Notes under the pieces: generated by a model
The model's input: the letters and a program-made list of their open reading frames with translations, nothing else
The model's database searches: none
What the model was told of the DNA's origin: nothing
In this document: piece by piece, positions 33,600 through 44,177 of the stretch
Layout: each line of letters starts with the position of its first letter
Numbering within the stretch: the first letter of the stretch is position 1
Assembly (NCBI GenBank): GCA_021464245.1
Contig: JADCRB010000016.1
Span: 9,790,835-9,854,834, forward strand
Origin: Carallia brachiata
Taxonomy: Eukaryota; Streptophyta; Magnoliopsida; Malpighiales; Rhizophoraceae
Length of the DNA stretch: 64,000 nt
Direction of reading: 5' to 3'
Position numbers and translations under genes: made by a program

Positions 33600-34618
33600 T
33601 TACTCTCTATGTTTAGCTCTTACCTACTTTTTTTTTCTTTTTACTTAAATTTTAATTTTTACATTAATTTTATAACTAAAAATTATCATTTACCATTAAA
33701 TTACTATTAACTTCACCGTGTGGTGCCAAGTCGCATGCCATATAGGATCACTTTTCATATATCATATATTACGTTAGTAAATGACTTTCACGTGATAATT
33801 TTCTTCCTTTTATTTTTTTAATTCGGAAAAATGTATAATTTTTTTTATTTTTGTATATAATATATAACATATTAATAATATATATTTTTCCTAAAGTTTA
33901 AAAAAAAGTTTAAAAGGGAGAAAAAATTTTTAGAACAAAAATATGAAAATAAAAAAATAATTATATATTTTTCCCACATTAAAAAAAAAAGAAAAAGGAA
34001 GAAAATTTCAAAAAAAAAATCAAAAACAGGTGAAAGGAAGAAAAAATTTTCAGAAAAATATAAGAAAATAAAAAAATAATTGTATATTTTTCTCAAATTT
34101 AAAAAAATAATAGGAATTTCAGTCCCTAAAATAAAAAAATTCAAAATTTCGGTTTTTAAAAACTAAAAAAGAAAAATTCACATTTTTGGTTTCTAAAAAA
34201 ATGAAAATTCAAAATTTTTTTTTTTTTTTTGTGCGATACAAAATTTTGTTTTCTTAAAAAATAAAAAATCAGAATTTTGGTTTTAGAAAAAAAAGTGAAT
34301 TTTTCTTTTCTTATTTTTAAAAACAAAAATTTTGATTTTTTTATTTTTTAGAAAATAAAATGAAGTTTTTCAAAAAAAATTAAAAACTGCTATATTAATA
34401 TAAGTTTACTGACGTAATTGATGACATGTCAAACTTAATTTGAGGTGACATGTCACATAGTCCCACGTGGCATCACATGGTCAAGTTAATGGTAAAAAAT
34501 AATTTTTAGTTACAAAATTAACGTAAAAAGTGAAATTTAACAAAAAAAAAAAAAAAAAAAAAGAAAAAAGAAAAAAGTAAATAAAAAGTTAAAAAAAAAA
34601 CTAAATATGAAGAAGGAT
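33600..34618. mobile_element. Non-autonomous DNA element with long terminal inverted repeats
   Basis: The left arm from about 33600 (CTCTATGTTTAG, then ATTTTATAACTAAAAATTAT and GGTGCCAAGTCGCATG) pairs with the reverse complement of the right arm ending about 34618 (CTTCATATTTAG, TTTGTAACTAAAAATTATTT, GATGCCACGTGGG). Each arm is about 170 bp and diverged. The core holds two or more copies of an A-rich unit of about 118 bp, at 33913 and about 34030. No protein is encoded. The exact ends and target duplication could not be set. Confidence 0.6.
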
Positions 34619-36270
34619 TGTTTGTTTTATGTCTTTTTAAAACAAACTGTGTCAGAAATAAATGGGTCCACATCGTAGCTGATGTAGCCACCCATGTTAG
34701 CTCATCTCGCCACGTCGCTGGCTGACCTAATGGAATCTGTTAATTGGTGTTGACGGGATGCTAGATCTGGGACAAAATGTGAAGTCTGTGATATATTCAA
34801 CCAAAAAAAGTTCGTGCTAAAATTGACAAAAATTGAAAAGTTCTCGCATTTTTTGGGCATTAATCTTATTTTTAATAAGTATTGATTCAGGAAATTTTTA
34901 CACAAGTTGAAATTAGGATCTTATTTATATAATCGATGATGATTTAAATATTTGAGAACTAAGATAATTGAACAACATATAGTATACACCAATTTTGTAG
35001 TAGTATGATAGAAATATTGAATTACACTAAATGTTAGTGAAATCACTTTTTCATTTTAATGTTTAGGTGGTTATAAATTGTTGCTCTAGATCAGTCTTAA
35101 TCTATAAATATAGATTGATTAACTAGAAAATTTATGATACATTAAGTGATTTTAATTCATTTAAACTCTTTGGTATTATATTTTATTGCAAATAATTTAA
35201 GATTTTAATAGATCGCACATATGAGAGAAATTGACGAAGGCCTAAAATGGAGATCAACTTATACTTCTTGGTTAATTTTAACAATTATTGGGGACAGGTT
35301 TAAAAATGTAAATAATAAACAATGATTTACTAGAGATTGACATTTGTTTTTTGAGAATAAAAAAATGTACTTGTAAGTATATTGGTAATAATACTTATGT
35401 ATTGAGGCTGATTTTTGAACTGTTGGAAGAATACATTCAACCATTCCAAATGGCAGACCTACTATTTAAGTAGTGAGACCTACCATCCAAGTAGTGATGA
35501 ACCCGAACGAGTTTCTCTTATATACGACAATGTTATTAACGAGTTTAAAACTTAATACCATACTCACGACATAAATCCTCATTTTAGGGGACAGACGTTA
35601 ACAAGAAAATTTAAACTTGAATTAATATAAAGAGAGATACTGAATCACCACCAAATTATCACCTCAAATAGTACTAAAAATTAACATCTATCACTAATCC
35701 TCCATTAATATCCCATTCTAATCCCAATTACACTACCATATAAAGTTCTTATTGCTATCTTCACTCTATCTTCACTGTCTCCCCTGCCTCCAAAGAGATT
35801 TCGAACTCGTGAAGGGTTTAGGTCTTGTCCGTGCAAATTACAACACCGGCAGTCGCACGCTAATTGTTTGCACTACCGAGAATACTAGCAGAAAATCAGA
35901 AAATTATTTTGATAAATATTCTTGTCTTATAAACAAGATTGTGATCATATTTAACAAGTCGATCCATTCATTAAAAAAAACAAAAAATTAAAACGACAAC
36001 TTCGCAACAAGAATCCATTTATTACAAATTACATTCCGTGCAAAGATGTACTCACATCTTGATACACAACTCGCCTGACGTCGATCAAGCAGGAAGGTGA
36101 ACATAAGTTTACTCAGGACAGATTCCAAAATCCAAACATTTAGCCAAACGAAAAGCAATTCAAAGACTACAATATATGAGTAGAACCTAATGCATTTTAG
36201 AGTCAACGAAATGTAGAAATTTAATTACTAGATAAATAAGAAAATTTAACACCAATTTCAGAAGCAGTGT
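34619..36270. other. Intergenic between the LysM gene and CLPP2
   Basis: AT-rich. No gene seen. The CLPP2 3' UTR probably reaches into the right end because CLPP2 is on the minus strand. Confidence 0.5.
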
Positions 36271-38617
36271 CTAAGATTTCACATTTTTATCCTCACTTGA
36301 ACCCTTTTCCTTGCCTTCAACACCAACAGCATCAGTCACCAAAGTAATTGGTCTTTGATCAATCACTTCATCGATAATACCAAACTCCTTTGCCTCCATT
36401 GGAGTCATGAAATGATCTCTGTCCATATTTTTCTGGATAAGGTCTATTGGCTGCCCTGTATGCTTTGCATACAATTCATTCAGTGAATCCCAAACCCGAA
36501 CTATCTGCTTTGTGTGTATTGTCATGTCCCTTGCTTGCCCACTGTATCCACCTGATGGCTGATGAATCATAATTGTTGCATTTGGAAGTGACTTTCTCTC
36601 ACCCTTGGCACCTGCAGCCAGGAGGAGAGAAGCCATAGAAGCAGCTTGACCCAGACAAATCGTATTAATTGGAGATCTCACGTACTGCATTGTATCGTAT
36701 ATTGCAAGACCTGCACAGGAAATTTATTCAGAATGTAATCACAAATACTCTGCTAAAGCCCTGAAGCCAAGTCTCCTGAACTCTAGATATGAGACTGCAA
36801 AAATCACAATACCATAAAAGTTCGGCAAAGAGTATGTCAAACCAGATTTTAGTGGGCACTACCCTAATTCCATTATTCATACAACAGGAGTCTTGGGCTC
36901 ACAATGAGCAAGCAGAGTGATGATTTTGCATGATAATGGTGAATTTTCAATCTTCCATGATCACCATCACTGTGAGTTTGCAAGCATTGAAATAAAAAAA
37001 AACCCGATAGTTAAACTGATACATGCGTTGAAGGAGACTACATTTAGCTCTAACACACATCATAACTAGGGTCACCAGACCAAAAGAGAAACTAACACTG
37101 GAATGCCTCAAAGTCAGTAAATGTCATTAGATACATGCAACACATCACAATGTTTGAACTGCAGTTCTTGGTTACTGATGTGGGAGATTCAATGATTCTT
37201 TCTCACATAAATAGGATCCAATAAAGTCGAGGTACACAACAGAGTATATTGGTAATTGGCTTTAGAATACCGAAATAGCCAACAACAAATTCAATCAATG
37301 TCTCCTGCCGAACTCCATAAGTGAGAGGTGATAAATGAAATTCAGTGCTGTAATTGAAATATCAAATATCTACTCAGCCATGACAAGAGCACCAAGACAA
37401 AAGATTAGATGCCAGAAAATGATTCAAAATTAACCAGAAACAATGGGAAGCTGTGAATATGGATAATTGTGCCAGCATTTTTCATCAAACACCAAGAAGA
37501 AATTTACAGTAAAAATATTCAGATAGGAAGAATTTACATTCACGGGTCTACTGATTATTGCCAGTGTGGGAAGGCTAGAACTGCTTTTGATAGGTATTCA
37601 GACAATATAAAAGGATGCAGAGAATGATTCATAGTTGGCTAAGAACAAGGCCCCAAAGGAATCGCATTCCTCAACCTTAGGAACACCAACAACTAAAATA
37701 TATATATATATTTGTCTGTCTGTCCATTGCTGTCAATTAGTCTTATTATACATACAGCTTCTTCCTACATCATCCTTCCATCCAAAACATCATAGAAGAA
37801 AAACAAGAATACTCCAATAGAACCCGCCAAATTGCAAACCAAAAGAACATTATTAAATAAAACCCCACACCCAATAAAATGAAAAATCCCACACACAAAA
37901 GTGTCATTCTACTCTACAACATTTCTAATGTATGTCCCAATTTGCAGTTAGATGAGAAACAATAGCATATAATCCACCATATGTCCACACACATCTAACA
38001 TAAAGATATATGTAACATAATAATAAGATATATGAAACGAAAGAAAAGGGGCAAGAAGAAGAAGAAGAAGAAGAAGAAGAAGAAAAGGGAAAAGAAAGGG
38101 GGGAGGGGGGACCTGCGGTGACCTGGCCGCCAGGGGAGTTGAGGTACATATGGATGGGCTTGGAGGGGTTCTCGGACTCGAGGAAGAGCAGCTGAGCAAC
38201 CACCACATGGGCGGTGTCGTCGTTGATGGGCCCATTGATGCACACAATCCGCTCCTTCAACAGCCTCGAGAAGATGTCGTACGCTCTCTCTCCTCGGGAC
38301 GAGTGCTCTATCACCATCGGTATCAAGCTGTAGGCACGAGAACTGGCGATTCCTCTAAAACCAGCCGGTGACGACGACTGTGGCGGCTTTGGTTGCCAAA
38401 AGGCTGAGTTGCTCCAGGTGGCGTAGGCGGAGGCGGATGATGAGAACATTTTGGCCTTGGAAACGAGACCCCTCATGGCGGTGGTGGCGGCCTTGAAACG
38501 AAGAGATTCGTGTGGCGGCGGCAGCAGCAGCCTCGGCCGGTGTGGACAGTGAGAGAAACAAGGGTTTACGATGAGTTTGTTAATTTCAGAGGTGGTGCCT
38601 TTGACGGAGGATGACAT
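36271..38617 (-). CDS. CLPP2: Mitochondrial ATP-dependent Clp protease proteolytic subunit (ClpP2), 2 exons
   Basis: ClpP forms the serine-protease barrel that degrades proteins fed by ClpX in the mitochondrial matrix. Exons are 38617-38113 and 36710-36271 with an in-phase GT-AG intron, giving 314 residues. The catalytic triad is visible: Ser193 in [14 protein letters not shown], His218 in [12 protein letters not shown] and Asp267 in NMDRDHFM, numbered from the first in-frame Met. Other family motifs are [23 protein letters not shown] and FGIIDEVI. The start is uncertain: homologues I know begin at a Met corresponding to 38476 (MRGLVSKAK), which gives 267 residues; the ATG at 38617 adds 47 residues not expected from the family, possibly 5' leader. 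The N-terminus is rich in Ser, Ala and Arg, as mitochondrial presequences are. The intron has a GAA/TTC microsatellite near its donor. Confidence 0.95.
38053..38084. repeat. (GAA)n microsatellite in the CLPP2 intron
   Basis: About ten GAA units on the plus strand, i.e. TTC in the transcript, within about 60 bases of the 5' splice site of the only CLPP2 intron. Confidence 0.85.
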
Positions 38618-39215
38618 TTAAGTTGAAGGTTTTAAGCGATGGATTTGGGGGATCAGGGCCAGCAGAGGCGTTTCATAAATATTTCTAATAATTTTTTTTT
38701 CTAAACGGAGGCTTTGCTCATATCCTACCCTACGCACCCCACCCCTCTCACTAAGCCGGTTAAATGGACACTGAACTTTATCTATTTTGTCAATTTAGGT
38801 TAGAATTATCATCGTTTTTTTTAAATTAAGGTCACCAATATATTGAGATCTTTTCATTATGAGTTTTCCACCGTTAGCCTGGTAACTGTTTTTTTTTTCA
38901 AAAAAAAAAGAGTGAGGAAGTAAAGAGAGGAATAAACTACGGTATAAAAAACAGATGAGACGTCTAAATGAATCATAAGAATATATTTAATTGACCCAAA
39001 GGAAATATTATGAAAAAGTTTCATGCACATGCATTTTAAGCGCCTTTATAAACACACTGGAATGTGCACGTGACATGTAATATTAAAAATTATATCTTTC
39101 ATTAATTAACAGTAATGGATTTATATTAATTTTGTTTTATTGTAGAAAAATTGAATTAGCATTTGCATTAATAATTCTGAAATGCACATTCTTTCCTAAA
39201 ATCTTGATTTCATCT
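38618..39215. other. Presumed CLPP2 promoter and intergenic sequence
   Basis: Upstream of CLPP2 and left of the retrotransposon target site. No gene seen. The promoter is assumed by position; no element was fixed. Confidence 0.4.
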
Positions 39216-40017
39216 TATAACGGGTAAATTTTGAGTTTAAAATAATTAAACTCAAAAATACAAAAATAAATTACAAATAAAAATTTAAAATAAAAGAAAA
39301 TTTACGTGGGGTCGATCTCCGTAGATCCTCCTATTAGTGTTCCTTTTTTTGTCTCCGTCAAGGGTTGCACGAGGTTGATCTTGACAGAAATAATTTTCAC
39401 AGCTTTAACTTGAACTAGGTAGACTGAAATTGTATCTGATTTGGACGTTTTGAATACGGTTAAGAACCGTAGAGACCTGATCTGAGCCGATTTGGCTTAA
39501 TTTCACCGAGAGTCGAAGGGACTTGTTCTCGGATGAGCTGCCTGGATTTTTCTGAGAGCCGTATAAGGTTTAATCCCAGCCGGATTTGTAGTAATTTGAT
39601 ATTTTTAGATCTATATTCTCATAAATTCAGATCTAGAGCGATCCGAGAATATAAACCTAAAAATAATTTTAGAAATGGAAACAGCAAATTTTTTTGGGTT
39701 TACCCCTGAAATATCTCTCAAAAAGGAGGTAGGAGAGTATACTGCAGAGTAAAAGCACGTAGGAAAAGGAGAAATTTTTTTGAGAGATTTTGAAATTTTT
39801 CTTTTTCTATCAAATTCTCTAAATTTTTCTGTTTACAGATTTGCTAAATATGTTTTGAACTGGGGGTCGAGGGTCTATTTATAGGACTCCTTTCCCATAT
39901 GAACATTATATGGGAAAGGAAAAAAATTAATTCTTCCGCGTCGGCGTTGCCAATTTTGAAATTGGCAACGCCGACATGACTTGACTTTTTTTTTTTTTTT
40001 TGAAAAGGATGTTTACA
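39216..40017 (-). repeat. 3' LTR of the Tat element
   Basis: Downstream LTR in element orientation. It starts TGTAAACATCC; its end has mutated to TA (CCCGTTATA) where the other copy ends CCCGTTACA. It contains a perfect 17-bp inverted repeat (39940-39956 with 39959-39975) separated by two bases. Confidence 0.95.
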
Positions 40018-40031
40018 AATGCCCCTACTTC
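40018..40031 (-). other. Polypurine tract of the Tat element
   Basis: On the minus strand GAAGTAGGGGCATT stands immediately before the 3' LTR, the position where plus-strand DNA synthesis is primed. Confidence 0.6.
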
Positions 40032-40862
40032 AAGGGTCGGTAAGGAAGAATTTTACAGCAATGATCCGAACCGAGTCTTGAAGTCCAGTTTGAAACTTGA
40101 GATGTCTTAATGAACGTTGAATGTTGAAATCTTCTATCTCTGACCATGCCTGCTGTTGTTGGATCACAATAGAAACCCGATACGATCTTGAGAAAGTTAG
40201 CAGCCCAGCCAACATAAAAATTGACATTCCGGCTCCAGGTGCATTCGAGCTTCCAGAGCTCGTAAAGGCTGGCAAAAGTTCTTTGAAGTTCCAAAACTCT
40301 GGTGAGGATGATTCAGTAGGTAAAGAACTTGAACCTTCTTCATGAGGAAGGCCCAGCACTTCGGAACTTCAAGACCGGCACACAGAGAGACTGACTGTAG
40401 TGATGATTCCCAAGTCTGCTTCGACGTAAGGAGAGTAGTTGGAACTTCCCTGTACGTCGCTGCATCCAAAGGAAGATTAGGATAATTGCAGCTTCTCATC
40501 CCTCTGTGGTAGATGTGAACTAAGGAGAGTAGTTGGAATTCCATGACACCGATGACGTTGGAGACTGAATTTCGAGGGCTTTTAGGGATCCCTCGAGAAG
40601 ACTACTCCTTCTTTTCTTAGCTCGTGCGCCTCCAACTTCTTGATCAAGAACTTCCTGGACAAGTCAGAGACTAGCCATTTTCTTTTGAGAAGAAGAAGAA
40701 CTGAGGGGTGAGTATGGCTCGGACATGTAGATATATATACATAAATAAGTGTTTTTTTTTTTTTTTTGAAAAGTCAAAAAGGAGGTACGCAGAATCGAGT
40801 AGGGTCATCCACGTCCCTTTCCTACATAAGAGACAAAAGAGGTAACGGCTGACGCGTGTCAC

Positions 40863-40950
40863 GAAAGTCGTTACCGTGTGTTGCAGAAGTCGTTGCCATG
40901 TGCTGCAGAAGTCGTTACCGTGTGCTGCCAAAGTCATTGCACCTTATCTT
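40863..40950. repeat. 22-bp tandem repeat, four copies
   Basis: The word AAGTCGTTACCGTGTGTTGC and close variants recur at exactly 22-bp spacing (AAGTC at 40865, 40887, 40909 and 40931). Confidence 0.85.
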
Positions 40951-41266
40951 GTCGGCCGTCCCAGCGGGGCCCAAGGCGCAGCTCCAAGTCAAGTTCGGCC
41001 TCGTTTGGTGGGCCGATGATGTTGACGTCGACGTCGACATCGTTTTCCGGCTGGTTGATACTGCCTGAATATTCTGGAAAGAGAGGCAAAGTTTCGCCGG
41101 AATAACTCCTTTCTGCTAGAAAAATTCCTCAGACTTAAGTACTAGGAGGGATGAACCCTTGGCTGACTCCGTAAGACCACCAGGACCAGCATGCATGCTC
41201 CCATGGGCTACGGCTTTGATGAACATACCGTGGAGAGACCATTGCAGTGAAGAACTCGGACCTGCT

Positions 41267-41577
41267 TCATTGAGGGCGAAGCTGTACCGTGGGATCTACT
41301 ATCGGAACGACAGACTGTTCTTTGGAAAAAGCAGTTCTCAGTGCTGGTTTCTTCCTGCTTCTCCGATTCTGGAACCAATAAAACACATTTTTTCCTTCGA
41401 TTGCCCCAGCGGGCGCAATCGTGAGACAAGTTGGTAAATTTGAGATGCATTAGGAATAATACCTCCATTGTTGTGGAAGACTTCCTCCAAAATTTGCAGT
41501 TGTGCCATGGTCGGTTGCCACCTTGTGCGGGGTGACCTTTCTTCTCCCTTGTCTTGAGGTTCTGCAACTGGTTCCAT
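41267..41577 (-). pseudogene. WUSCHEL-related homeobox (WOX)-like ORF carried by the Tat element, one frameshift
   Basis: On the minus strand, from ATG 41577, a short leader is followed by a homeodomain at about 41529-41345: RTRWQPTMAQLQILEEVF in helix 1, then PNASQIYQLVSRLRPLG in helix 2, and in the neighbouring frame VFYWFQNRRSRKK, the signature third helix of WOX proteins. A single missing base in the A-run complementary to 41388-41393 explains the frame change. The shifted frame ends at a TGA at 41269-41267. Loop lengths fit WOX (about 65 residues, larger than ordinary homeodomains). There is no intron. It lies downstream of integrase and upstream of the purine tract, in element sense. 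WOX proteins are DNA-binding regulators of stem cells and embryo patterning. The subfamily is unclear: helix 1 recalls WOX13, helix 3 WOX11/12. Whether other Tat copies have it intact cannot be seen here. Confidence 0.75.
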
Positions 41578-41689
41578 CTTTCTTGTGGCAGAGGAGCAAA
41601 GGTCTTGGTATGTGGTGAAGATCGGTTGAGACTGATGCTGAGTTTCAGACTCAAACCCTCCGTCGCTTTTATATTTTTGGGCCGTTCAC

Positions 41690-42008
41690 AGTTTATACTC
41701 ATGCGGGCTAGGAGTTGGATTGGATTTTGAACTTGAGTTCTGGACTGTGTCTGGAACGTAGAATTTTTGGGTTTTGGGCTTTGGATTAGATTTGGGTCGA
41801 GTGTTTGGACTTCTAGACTTGGATTTTTGGATTTGGGCTTGAGTTTTCTGAATTGGGCTCAAGTGTTTGGGCTTGGATTTTCGAGTTTGGATTTTCGCTT
41901 GGACTTTCAGATCGGGACTTCCGAACTTTTTTTTTATTTTTTTTATTTTTGATTTTTTTTTCTTCTTTTTTTTGATTTTTTTGATTTTTTTTTTTTTTTT
42001 GAACATAT
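41690..42008 (-). repeat. Low-complexity segment after integrase
   Basis: A simple-sequence region in which GGATTTTTGGGTTTGG-like words on the plus strand repeat irregularly, next to T-runs at 41928-42000. Translated, it gives Lys/Ser/Pro-rich nonsense. It separates integrase from the WOX-like frame. Confidence 0.6.
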
Positions 42009-43092
42009 TTACACATAATACTGTTTCAGAAATTTACCATTGATTGGGCCGATTCGGACGCCTTCTTGGTCTGACAGCATGTAAGCGTTGTGAGTATAGG
42101 CCTCCTGCACTAGGTATGGCCCGTCCCATTTGGAAGTAAGCTTGTCACCAGGCCGATGCTTCATGTTGATGGGCCGTCGCACTGCAAGAACAAGGTCTCC
42201 AACTTGAAAAGATCGAGGGCGGACCCTGCGGTTGAACATGTTGGTGAGCCGGGCTTGGTAGCACTCAAGTTGCTGTTGTGCTTCGAGCCTCCTTTCATCG
42301 AGAGCTTCTAACTCATCCAGACGTAGGCGAGCATTCTCCTCCTGTGTGAGTCCTTCCAGAACAGCCATGCGCAGGGATGGAATCTGTGTTTCCAACGGCA
42401 GTATTGCTTCGACACCGTAGACAAGTGAGTATGGCGTCGCCTGTGTTGGAGTCCGGTAAGTTGTACGATACGCCCATAATGCCTCCGGAATTCTGTCATG
42501 CCAATCTCTTTTGGATTTAGAGACTACCTTCCGCAATAGGTTGCATAAGGTCTTGTTGAATGCTTCGCCAAGCCATTTGCTGGGGCATTGTACATGGATG
42601 ACTTGTACTGCTTGAACTTGAATTCTCGCAGAGCTTGTCGATTAAGCTGTTGTAGAACTGCTTGCCATTATCAGTGATGATGAATCGAGGGACTCCATAG
42701 CGATAGATCAGCTGAGTCCGGATGAAATTGGCAACATGCTCCTTCTTTACCTCTCTAAGTGGAATGGCTTCAGCCCATTTTGAGAAGTAGTCGGTTGCTG
42801 CGAGGATGTACAGGTGACCCAGGGATGACTTTGGCAAGGGCCCCACTAAGTCAAGACCCCAAGCTTCAAAGGGCCAGGATGAGACAGTTGGATGCAGTGG
42901 CTCCGGTGGTTGATGTATGTAATTCGCATGAAATTGACAAGCTTGACAAGTTTTAGCAAACTCAATGGAATCACGTACCATGGTTGGCCAGTAGTATCCC
43001 ATCCTTCTGAGTTGGAAGTGCAACTTAGGCCCCGATTGATGTCCGCCACAAACACTTGAATGTGCTTCAGCGAGAGCTTTTTGCCTCTTCAT
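42009..43092 (-). pseudogene. Integrase of the Tat pol
   Basis: The N-terminal zinc-binding part has H-x-x-x-C-x-x-H and then CQACQ. The core has WGLDLVGPLP with the first Asp, IITDNGKQF with the second Asp, and a damaged frame near the expected Glu at about 42610-42540. The C-terminal part from 42536 is open to the stop at 42009, with WAYRTTYRTPTQATPYSLVYG and GDLVLAVRRPIN. The enzyme would insert element DNA into the genome. Confidence 0.92.
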
Positions 43093-43257
43093 TGCTAGGC
43101 AGCGAAGTAAAACTCCATCAAAAGACCTTCGATACAGAGCATCCTTGAGATATATGAAGCGGGGAGCTCGTCGTTGAATTTCTGTCTTATGACGACGATC
43201 TTCGGGCAGCTTCCCCTGCTGTAGGTAGTTAATGATTGGTTGGTGCCAATCCTCGTC

Positions 43258-43996
43258 TTAAGACGACGATACAGTGTTGGCTGCTGTAGTTTCTTCATCA
43301 TCCTTCTGTGGCACTATCCATTTCTGGCATACGGCAACAACTGTAGCCTGGATTTCTGACTTTGCAAGAGAAGTGGCCAGGTTAGCCAATGCGTCTGCCT
43401 GAGTGTTTTCTCGTCGAGGCACATGCTCCAAGGTGATGCTTTCAAATTCATCCATTAGCTGTCGAGCACGTTGATGGTAAGGTGCAAGGTCCTCTTTCTT
43501 CACGTCATACAACCCTGTAAGTTGGTTGATGACGAGCTGGGAATCTCCATGGACTTCTATAGTTGGAATCTTCATATCGACAGCCATTTGAAGACCAATG
43601 ATCAAAGCCTGGTATTCAGCAACATTATTTGAACATAACTCACCGAGATGATAGCATATGGTAGTATTTGTTGAGGAGTGACAAACACTATACGGCACCA
43701 GCACCATCACGCCTTGCTGCACCATCAAAGAACATCGTCCATGGTGGCAGTGTCTCAATGTAAAAGACCTCTTCATCTGGAAGATCATCTGTGAACTCCC
43801 AATCGGACGGAATAGGGTGATCTGCAAGGAAGTCTGCTAGAGCTTGTCCTTTGACTGCTTTTTGAGGCACGTAGACAATGTCGTAGCTTTGTAGGATTAC
43901 TGCCCACTTGGCAAGTCGTCCTGACAAGATTGGTCTAGATAAGATATATTTGACAGGATCAGCTCTGGCAATGAGACGTACCGTGTGAGCTTGCAT
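43258..43996 (-). pseudogene. Second (plant Tat-type) RNase H domain
   Basis: After the sequence VKGQALADFLADHP comes MFFDGAARRDGAGA, with the first acidic residue, then NVAEYQALIIGLQMA with the Glu, VHGDSQLVINQL with the Asp, and RRENTQADALANLA. These are the four blocks of the archaeal-type RNase H seen in Tat-lineage elements. A one-frame jump lies in the middle near 43690. It duplicates the activity already present next to the reverse transcriptase. Confidence 0.9.
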
Positions 43997-44177
43997 GTAG
44001 TGCCTCAGCTTGTCAATGGCAAAGAACAGTGCTAGACATGTCTTTTCAATGGGCGAATAACTCAGCTCCGGACCGTTTAGTGTTTGCTCAAGTAATACAG
44101 GGCAACTTCCTTTCCCTGCTCGTTTTCCTGTGCAAGCAAGGCTCCCAAAGATCTTTCCTGCGCTGCAATGTAGAGAA

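Larger units (their letters stand above)
40018..41266 (-). other. 3' untranslated region of the Tat element
   Basis: About 1.25 kb between the WOX-like frame and the 3' LTR. No recognisable protein is present, though short open frames occur. It includes four copies of a 22-bp tandem unit at 40863-40950. Further pieces of the captured gene might be hidden here, but I could not identify any. Confidence 0.6.

Noticed and set aside
33872..34144. Phe-rich minus-strand membrane protein
   Set aside because: It is the translation of A-rich repeats within the inverted-repeat element.
35790..35870. Second SINE-like B box (GAGTTCGAAAT on the minus strand)
   Set aside because: Only the short B-box word fits; nothing around it resembles a known SINE or a tRNA.
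41686..42006. Lysine-rich minus-strand protein after integrase
   Set aside because: Produced by T-runs and simple repeats; no conserved motif.
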